Assembly: GCA_946482345.1 (NCBI GenBank)
Contig: CAMLRJ010000077.1
Coordinates: 1-10,362 of the forward strand
From: an uncultured Cellvibrio sp.
GTDB lineage: Bacteria > Pseudomonadota > Gammaproteobacteria > Pseudomonadales > Cellvibrionaceae
Reading direction: 5' to 3'
Length of the DNA: 10,362 nucleotides
This document shows positions 5,958 through 10,362 of the stretch, in pieces. The notes beneath the pieces were generated by a model. The model had not been told where the DNA came from. It ran no database searches and saw nothing but the letters and a program-made list of their open reading frames with translations. The position numbers and the translations under genes are program-made. How positions within the stretch are numbered: the first letter of the stretch is position 1; the number at the start of each line of letters is the position of its first letter.

Positions 5958-7178
5958 ATGAAGACACAATCCCATTTTAATATCACCATAATTGGTGGCG
6001 GCATGGTCGGTATGAGTCTGGCTCTGTTGTTGGCGCATGCGAATTCAGAGTGGAAGATTGCGCTACTGGATGCACAGGCCTTTTCGGAAAATGAAATTGA
6101 TGTTTTTCATGCAAATTTTGATACGCGATCCACTGCGATTGCGCAGGGTAGTGTTGGCATTTTTCAATCATTGGGCGTATGGGAAAGATTGTTGGAGCAG
6201 GCTACTGCGATTCGTAAAATTCATATCAGTGATGCCGGGCATTTAATGGGTGGCGTCATTAACGCACAGGATTACGCTGTCGATGCAGTAGGCTATGTCA
6301 TTCCCAATCAATGGATTGGGAAAGTTTTGTTATCTACACTGAAAACTCTGCTTAACGTTCAATTATTTTCTTCAACCTCTGTTGAAAAAATAATGCCCAA
6401 GCAAGCAGGAGCTGTTATAGAGATTGCACAAAACTTATCTGACAACACTACACAAATAGAAACCGATCTGGTGATTATGGCCGATGGAGGGCAATCAACA
6501 CTGGCTCAGCAATTGGGCATTGATTTTAATATTCAGCCTTATCATCAAACGGCGATTATCGCCAATGTTGCCTTTTCAGAATCCCATCAACACACAGCTT
6601 ATGAACGCTTTACCGAATTGGGGCCAATTGCTTTACTACCACTGGGGAAAAGTGCATCTGCACAAGAAGCAGCTCTGGTATTAACACTACCTGAAAAGCA
6701 AGCGAGTGAATTACTCAATGCACCTGAAGAAATATTTTTAGCGCATTTGCAAAAACGTTTTGGTAATCGATTGGGAAATTTTTTACGCGTCGGCCAACGT
6801 CATGCATACCCACTGCAATTGGTTACAGCCAAAGAACAGATTCGCTCTCATCTGGTATTGATTGGCAACGCTGCACATTTTTTACATCCGGTTGCAGGAC
6901 AAGGATTTAATTTATCCTTGCGCGATTGTGCAAGTTTAAGCAGACAACTGGTGCAGTCTGAAAAACCTTTGGGCAAACTATCAGTGTTACAAGGTTATTT
7001 GGCCCAGCAACATAAAGATCAAAACACGACTATTCTATTCAGTGATCAATTGGTAAAAATATTTTCCAATAATCGTCTGCCTTTAATCGCGTTAAGGCAT
7101 CTTGGATTTTTAGGGCTGGAATCAATTCCTTCATTGAAAAATATTCTGGTGCATCAAACCATGGGCAAAACCGGATGA
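5958..7178 (+). CDS. ubiH: 2-octaprenyl-6-methoxyphenol hydroxylase UbiH
   Basis: FAD monooxygenase of aerobic ubiquinone synthesis; UbiH hydroxylates ring carbon C1. The 406-residue protein has the family's three signatures: the N-terminal FAD dinucleotide loop IIGGGMVGMS (11-20), the middle ADG motif (175-177), and GNAAHFLHPVAGQGFNLS (303-320). Asn304 replaces the Asp usual in related hydroxylases, which is also the case in E. coli UbiH, so it supports UbiH over UbiI or UbiF. DTRSTAIAQGS (55-65) is also typical. ATG at 5958 follows a modest AAGAA (5951-5955). The 78-bp gap after pepP holds no convincing gene. The TGA stop overlaps the ubiI start in ATGA, implying translational coupling. Confidence 0.95.
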   Translation: MKTQSHFNITIIGGGMVGMSLALLLAHANSEWKIALLDAQAFSENEIDVFHANFDTRSTAIAQGSVGIFQSLGVWERLLEQATAIRKIHISDAGHLMGGVINAQDYAVDAVGYVIPNQWIGKVLLSTLKTLLNVQLFSSTSVEKIMPKQAGAVIEIAQNLSDNTTQIETDLVIMADGGQSTLAQQLGIDFNIQPYHQTAIIANVAFSESHQHTAYERFTELGPIALLPLGKSASAQEAALVLTLPEKQASELLNAPEEIFLAHLQKRFGNRLGNFLRVGQRHAYPLQLVTAKEQIRSHLVLIGNAAHFLHPVAGQGFNLSLRDCASLSRQLVQSEKPLGKLSVLQGYLAQQHKDQNTTILFSDQLVKIFSNNRLPLIALRHLGFLGLESIPSLKNILVHQTMGKTG

Positions 7179-8376
7179 ACATGCAAGTTTACGATATCAC
7201 TATTATTGGTGCAGGATTGGTAGGTTCCAGTTTGGCCAGTGCCATTGCGCAGGCAGATGTGGATCAGCAACTCTCCATTTGTTTGGTGGATGCTGCTGAT
7301 CATTCACCCTCTTTTAGTGGCGAAGATTTTGATCCCCGAGTAGTCGCACTAACCCAGGCATCACAAAATTTTTGACTCAATTAAATGTGTGGAATGATAT
7401 TCTTGCGCAGCGTGTTTGTCCCTATTCACAAATGCATGTGTGGGATAAAGAGGGAACGTCCAGTATTCATTTTGATGCAGCGGAAGTTGCTTCACAGCAG
7501 CTTGGGCATATAGTTGAAAATTCTGTCATAGTTAACAGCTTACAGAAAAAAATTGCCGATCATTCACAAATCAAATTCATCCATCCTGCGCATTTGCTGG
7601 ATATTCAACAGCAGTCATTACCCGGCGTGGTGCTGAATCAAGGAGAACCTTTTGTCACCCGTTTGTTAATTGCCGCTGATGGCACACAATCTCGAGTGCG
7701 TGAACTGGCAAATTTTGCAACGCGGGAATGGGATTACGGACACAACGCTATAGTCACCTGCGTACAAACCGAATTACCGCATGAATTCACCGCGTGGCAA
7801 TCGTTTATGCACACCGGTCCATTGGCATTTTTACCTTTAGCTGATGTTAATGAAAAACATTTTTGCTCAATTGTCTGGTCCGCTGAAAATAAATTGGCAG
7901 ATGAGTTGATGGCAATGTCAGATGAAGATTTTTGTATCGCCCTGGAAAAAGCGTTTGAATATAAATTAGGAAAAATTCTGCATGCATCTGAACGCTTTAT
8001 GTATCCACTCAGGCAACGACATGCGCGGAATTATATTCAACCGCACATTGCACTGATTGGCGATGCTGCGCACAATATTCACCCTCTGGCCGGGCAGGGT
8101 GTTAATCTGGGATTTCTCGATGCGCAGGTTTTGGCAACAGAAATTTTGCGCGCACAACAACGGCGCATCCCTCTGGACGATTTTTCTATTTTACGACGCT
8201 ACCAACGACAGCGCTTGGCACACAATCTTGGCATGATGTCAGCGATGGAAGGATTCAAACAATTATTTTCCCATCGATCTTTATCGGCCAACTGGTTGCG
8301 CAATTTTGGTATGCGTCAGCTAGACTCAAATACCACCATTAAAAAAATGATTATTCGTCAAGCTATGGGGCTTTAA
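7175..8376 (+). CDS. ubiI: 2-octaprenylphenol hydroxylase UbiI, frame interrupted at 7366-7375
   Basis: FAD monooxygenase (formerly VisC) that hydroxylates C5 of the ubiquinone ring precursor. Codons 1-66 are read from 7175 (FAD loop GAGLVG 12-17, FDPRVVALTQAS 52-63) and end at TGA 7373-7375. The rest continues one frame back from TTG 7372: ADG at 168-170 and GDAAHNIHPLAGQGVNLG at 296-313. Joined as SQNF-LTQLNVW, the product has 400 residues, the E. coli UbiI length, with no residue lost or added. The reading is interrupted at AAAATTTTT. Either one T is missing (mutation or homopolymer sequencing error), or ribosomes slip -1 on A_AAT_TTT; both give the same protein. The downstream frame is otherwise intact over 334 codons and has no obvious separate ribosome site. 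The start overlaps the ubiH stop. ATG 7181 is an alternative start. Confidence 0.9.
7366..7375 (+). other. A_AAT_TTT slippery-type heptamer followed by TGA
   Basis: In the frame of the ubiI start the bases read CAA AAT TTT TGA. Positions 7366-7372 fit the X_XXY_YYZ pattern for tandem -1 slippage, and the stop codon follows directly. After a -1 slip, decoding resumes TTG ACT CAA, exactly the conserved UbiI continuation. I see no strong stem-loop or internal Shine-Dalgarno nearby to stimulate slippage, which weakens the programmed-frameshift reading. Confidence 0.4.
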
Positions 8377-8409
8377 CTTTAATCGATTGTATACAACTGC
8401 GAGGCCAGC

Positions 8410-8925
8410 ATGGATTTGTCTTTTCTCTCAATAGCACCCTTCGACTGGTATGCCATAGGTACTTCTTTGCTGTGTGGCACAATTATCGGCGCAGAGAGAC
8501 AACTGCGCGGAAAACCTGTCGGTATCCGAACGTCATCGCTAATCACACTCGGTACTTATATTTTTATTGCGGCATCCATGATTGTATCCACCGGTGTCGA
8601 TCAAAACGGAACTCGCGTTGTCACAGATCCATCCCGAATTATCGGGCAGGTCATTACAGGTATTGGTTTTTTGGGCGCAGGTGTGATGCTGGCGCGTGAT
8701 GGTTTTGTTCTTGGCGTAACATCAGCCGCAACAATTTGGGCATTGGCTTCAATTGGGGTTTGTATAGCGATTGGTTACAACATGGTTGCCATCAAACTTT
8801 CACTGGTAGTGATTGCTGTTCTGGTGGGGGTTGACCTGCTGGAAGACTATTCGCAGGCATTTACCAGGGGTGTTCATAAAAAGTACCAAAGCTGGTTTGG
8901 TAAAGGAAAAAAATCATCGGATTAA
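8410..8925 (+). CDS. MgtC/SapB family inner-membrane protein, short form
   Basis: A 171-residue, mostly hydrophobic protein with about five membrane segments. MgtC-family signatures: GxERQLRGKPVGIRTSSL (27-44, with Glu29, Arg30, Gly34, Arg40 and Thr41), RIIGQVITGIGFLGAGVM (76-93) and GVTSAATIWALASIGVCIAIG (102-122). Salmonella MgtC is longer (231 residues) and has a soluble ACT-like C-terminal domain. This protein stops after the membrane part plus a short basic tail, as many members annotated only as MgtC/SapB family do. The family is linked to low-magnesium survival and, for MgtC, inhibition of the F-type ATP synthase; the role of this short form is not known. ATG at 8410 has GAGG (8401-8404). 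It starts 33 bp after ubiI and may share its transcript. Confidence 0.92.
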   Translation: MDLSFLSIAPFDWYAIGTSLLCGTIIGAERQLRGKPVGIRTSSLITLGTYIFIAASMIVSTGVDQNGTRVVTDPSRIIGQVITGIGFLGAGVMLARDGFVLGVTSAATIWALASIGVCIAIGYNMVAIKLSLVVIAVLVGVDLLEDYSQAFTRGVHKKYQSWFGKGKKSSD

Positions 8926-8933
8926 TTTAATCC
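8919..8933. repeat. Palindrome at the end of the MgtC-family gene
   Basis: GGATTAATTTAATCC has two exact 7-bp arms around a single central T and spans the stop codon at 8923-8925. It is AT-rich and lacks a good T-run, so it is a poor terminator. It could equally be a protein-binding site for the following gene or chance. Confidence 0.3.
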
Positions 8934-8975
8934 ATTTGTCTTAATTTATATTTTCTGTTTGATAAAAAATTACTC

Positions 8976-9305
8976 ATGAAAAAATTTGCCTTGTTAGTAA
9001 ATTATCTGGTGTTGATACTGCTGTTGGTTTCTATTGTTACCTTTGCAACCTTCGGTCATGTCGTGGGCTATTTTTTGGCGCTGGTTACTGCAGCCATAGG
9101 TTTCGGTGTGTGGAAACAATCGCGTTGGGGGTATTTCGCTGCAGCGGCCTTTGGTCTGGCCTGTTTCCAATTAGCCAAGCAAGGTTATCAATTTCAAACC
9201 CTGAAACACGAAGCCATGACCCTTGGCATATTGATTATTCCGATTGCTATTTTCCTCCACGAAGTGCTTGCACGAAAAAAAGCCAATACCATCGCAAAGG
9301 ACTGA
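8976..9305 (+). CDS. Small four-helix membrane protein of unknown function
   Basis: A 109-residue hydrophobic protein that I do not recognise. Membrane segments are visible at about 4-24, 28-45, 50-67 and 80-98, with a positively charged start (MKK) and a basic tail (ARKKANTIAKD), suggesting both ends face the cytoplasm. The KQSRWGYFAAAAFG stretch (47-60) resembles the loop-to-helix transition seen in many small DUF membrane proteins but is not diagnostic. ATG at 8976 is the only sensible start, although the preceding GATAAAAAATTACTC holds no real Shine-Dalgarno. It lies 50 bp after the MgtC-family gene in the same direction; a functional link is only positional. Coding status is supported by the clean hydrophobic periodicity and the absence of a competing frame. 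Confidence 0.75.
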   Translation: MKKFALLVNYLVLILLLVSIVTFATFGHVVGYFLALVTAAIGFGVWKQSRWGYFAAAAFGLACFQLAKQGYQFQTLKHEAMTLGILIIPIAIFLHEVLARKKANTIAKD

Positions 9306-9382
9306 AAACAAAGGGCAAATTTATGTGACAACCAATAACCAAGTGTTACTCCTTGTTACTAATATTCATGGCAATCATCAAT

Positions 9383-9426
9383 TTCATGGATATTTGCTTG
9401 ACTCACTATAACAACTGATTTACTTT
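9383..9426 (+). promoter_or_regulatory. Probable promoter region of the cold-shock gene
   Basis: Two overlapping possibilities are visible. TATAAC (9407-9412) is a fair -10 box with a weak TTCATG -35 (9383-9388), placing the start near 9419. TTGACT (9398-9403) is a near-consensus -35 with a poor TACTTT (9421-9426) 17 bp downstream. Either gives an unusually long leader of about 180-195 nt before the coding start, as in cspA-type genes. Confidence 0.35.
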
Positions 9427-9613
9427 TGAGCCGCTACAGATTGAGATCCGCCCCAAGCTCCGCCTTTTGTAAGACCTCTTGCTCAAGACCACTTTGGACG
9501 ACCACGACCTGAGCAATAGCTTTACTAAGCTATTTCACCCTGGCTTTATGTAAAGTCGGTTTTTATGTTCGGTCAGCTGCTCAGCTGACATTTTTATGCA
9601 AGACGAGGAAAGT
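9427..9613 (+). promoter_or_regulatory. Long structured 5' leader of the cold-shock gene
   Basis: The 308 bp between genes (9306-9613) contain no convincing CDS. The part near the cold-shock gene is rich in inverted repeats: TTGCTCA (9479-9485) with TGAGCAA (9510-9516); AATAGCTT-TACT-AAGCTATT (9515-9534), a perfect 8-bp stem; CTTTA-TG-TAAAG (9544-9555); and GTCAGCT-GCTC-AGCTGAC (9572-9589) followed by ATTTTT. Near the 5' end, CGCTACAGA (9432-9440) loosely resembles the E. coli cold box (TGACGTACAGA). Long structured leaders control stability and translation of cspA mRNA with temperature; a similar role here is inference. Nothing notable is visible in 9306-9380. Confidence 0.55.
9572..9595 (+). 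terminator. Hairpin with T-run just before the cold-shock gene (terminator or attenuator)
   Basis: GTCAGCT (9572-9578), loop GCTC, AGCTGAC (9583-9589), then A and five T. The 7-bp perfect stem with a U-tract has the form of a small intrinsic terminator. It lies inside the leader, 10 nt before the ribosome site, so it could attenuate the cold-shock transcript or terminate upstream transcription if a promoter existed downstream of it, which I do not see. Confidence 0.4.
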
Positions 9614-9823
9614 ATGTCAGATTTGGTCTCTGGTGTTGTTAAGTGGTTTAACGATGACAAAGGTTACGGTTTTATTGAGCGTGATGGTGGTTCGGATGTA
9701 TTCGTACATTTCCGCGCGATTAACGGCAACGGCCGTAAAACGCTGAAAGAAGGTCAAAAAGTGACTTTCGAAGTGACCCAAGGTCAAAAAGGCCCACAAG
9801 CCGAAAACGTAACCCCTCTTTAA
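9614..9823 (+). CDS. Cold-shock domain protein (CspA family)
   Basis: A 69-residue single cold-shock domain (OB fold), the family's usual length. It binds single-stranded RNA and DNA, probably as an RNA chaperone. The RNA-binding motifs are present: RNP1 KGYGFI (16-21) and RNP2 VFVHF (29-33), with the conserved GVVKWFN start (7-13). The first in-frame ATG is at 9596, but GAGGA (9605-9609) sits correctly before the ATG at 9614, which also yields the standard [13 protein letters not shown]-terminus, so I chose 9614. It is monocistronic: a long hairpin-rich leader precedes it and a strong terminator follows 15 bp after the stop. The exact paralogue cannot be told from the sequence, and the name Csp does not prove cold induction. 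Confidence 0.96.
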   Translation: MSDLVSGVVKWFNDDKGYGFIERDGGSDVFVHFRAINGNGRKTLKEGQKVTFEVTQGQKGPQAENVTPL

Positions 9824-9838
9824 TAGATGAGTGAAAAT

Positions 9839-9878
9839 ACAAAGGGTGATTGAGCGATCAATCGCCCTTTGTTGTTTT
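9839..9878 (+). terminator. Rho-independent terminator of the cold-shock gene
   Basis: ACAAAGGGTGATTGA (9839-9853) pairs with TCAATCGCCCTTTGT (9858-9872) around a GCGA loop: 15 consecutive pairs with one G-U wobble. TTGTTTT follows. This is the strongest terminator in the window and isolates the cold-shock gene from the DUF3301 gene. Confidence 0.9.
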
Positions 9879-9912
9879 GGGGTTTGTTGTTTTACGGCTT
9901 ATGGATTTTTGA

Positions 9913-10230
9913 ATGTACCTTGATATCTACAGCATACTTTGGCTAACAGCTTTTGGTTTTGTTGCCGCGCTTTGGTATAAAAATCTCGCCTATAAAGATG
10001 TGGCTTACAAATCCGCCCTGCAATTTTGCCGGGAGGCCGATGTACAACTACTCGACCAAACCATAGTCTTGCGCTCTATTCGCCCTGTAAAACTTTCGCA
10101 GCAATGGTTTTTACGTCGCCATTACCAATTTGAATTTACCACAACCGGCGCTGATCGATACAAAGGCAACATCACTCTTTTGGGTAAATCAGTAGCGGAT
10201 ATCCAATTGGCTGCACATAGATTGCATTAA
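9913..10230 (+). CDS. DUF3301 family protein, single membrane anchor
   Basis: A 105-residue protein with an N-terminal hydrophobic helix (about 5-21) followed by a basic, Arg-rich soluble part including ADVQLLDQTIVLRSIRP (42-58) and RRHYQFEFTTTG (68-79). This layout and these segments match DUF3301, a family of unknown function in Pseudomonas-like genomes. A single inner-membrane helix with a small cytoplasmic beta-rich domain is inferred. The upstream in-frame ATG at 9901 meets a TGA at 9910-9912, so 9913 is the start; no good Shine-Dalgarno is visible. The NUDIX gene starts 15 bp downstream, suggesting cotranscription, an association I recall from related genomes. Confidence 0.85.
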   Translation: MYLDIYSILWLTAFGFVAALWYKNLAYKDVAYKSALQFCREADVQLLDQTIVLRSIRPVKLSQQWFLRRHYQFEFTTTGADRYKGNITLLGKSVADIQLAAHRLH

Positions 10231-10245
10231 TCTGAAACTGTTTTT

Positions 10246-10362
10246 ATGAAAAATTTTGATCTGCAAGAAAAAACCGGTGGCTGGAAAGTTAAATCATCAC
10301 GTGTTGCTTACGAAAATCCCTGGATAAAAGTCACGCATGATGAAGTCATCACCCCCAAAGGA
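10246..10362 (+). CDS. NUDIX hydrolase, 5' part only
   Basis: The first 39 codons of a gene cut by the window edge. The segment GGWKVKSSRVAYENPWIKVT followed by HDEVITPKG is characteristic of the N-terminal strand region of NUDIX hydrolases of the ADP-ribose pyrophosphatase-like group, where a YENPW motif is followed by a V-x-x-P-x-G turn. The NUDIX box itself (GX5EX7REUXEEXGU) lies beyond the window, so substrate and activity cannot be judged. ATG at 10246 follows the DUF3301 stop by 15 bp. Confidence 0.8.
   Translation, partial: MKNFDLQEKTGGWKVKSSRVAYENPWIKVTHDEVITPKG

Noticed and set aside
7372..8376. Second half of ubiI as an independent gene starting at TTG 7372
   Set aside because: It lacks the N-terminal FAD loop and a ribosome site, and it continues the UbiI alignment without gap from the first half.
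9596..9613. Earlier ATG for the cold-shock protein
   Set aside because: The ribosome site GAGGA lies after this ATG and fits the ATG at 9614, which gives the standard N-terminus.

Overview
This window looks like a housekeeping stretch of a gammaproteobacterial chromosome. The zapA / 6S RNA / fau block divergent from ygfB-pepP-ubiH-ubiI is the arrangement known from Escherichia coli and Pseudomonas. The mid-to-low GC, the DUF3301 + NUDIX pair and the ZapB-like TIGR02449 gene suggest a relative of Cellvibrio (Cellvibrionales). That placement is inference from content, not a database match.

Left part (1-3047): a short antisense fragment of a YgjP/DUF45-type metallopeptidase gene lies at the edge. 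It is cut by a stop codon and has no start. Then come ilvA (threonine deaminase, first step of isoleucine synthesis) and an AT-rich gene for a helical protein of unknown function. The stop codon of that gene abuts the stop codon of the convergent fau gene (5-formyltetrahydrofolate cyclo-ligase).

Centre (3048-8376): on the minus strand, a ZapB-like coiled-coil gene and zapA (cell division) are followed by the 6S RNA gene and fau. From a shared 130-bp intergenic region, ygfB-pepP-ubiH-ubiI runs to the right. UbiH and UbiI are flavin monooxygenases of ubiquinone synthesis, and their genes overlap by 4 bp (ATGA). The ubiI frame is broken by one base at a T-run. The break lies exactly on an A_AAT_TTT heptamer, so a lost base and a -1 ribosomal slip predict the same 400-aa protein.

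Right part (8410-10362): a short MgtC-family membrane protein, a small four-helix membrane protein of unknown function, a cold-shock-domain protein with a long hairpin-rich leader and a strong terminator, a DUF3301 membrane-anchored protein, and the first 39 codons of a NUDIX hydrolase.

I see no CRISPR array, insertion sequence, tRNA, prophage or obvious new defence system. The points most worth checking are the ubiI frame break, the inverted repeat around the 6S RNA promoter, the structured csp leader, the AT-rich orphan gene and the truncated metallopeptidase fragment.
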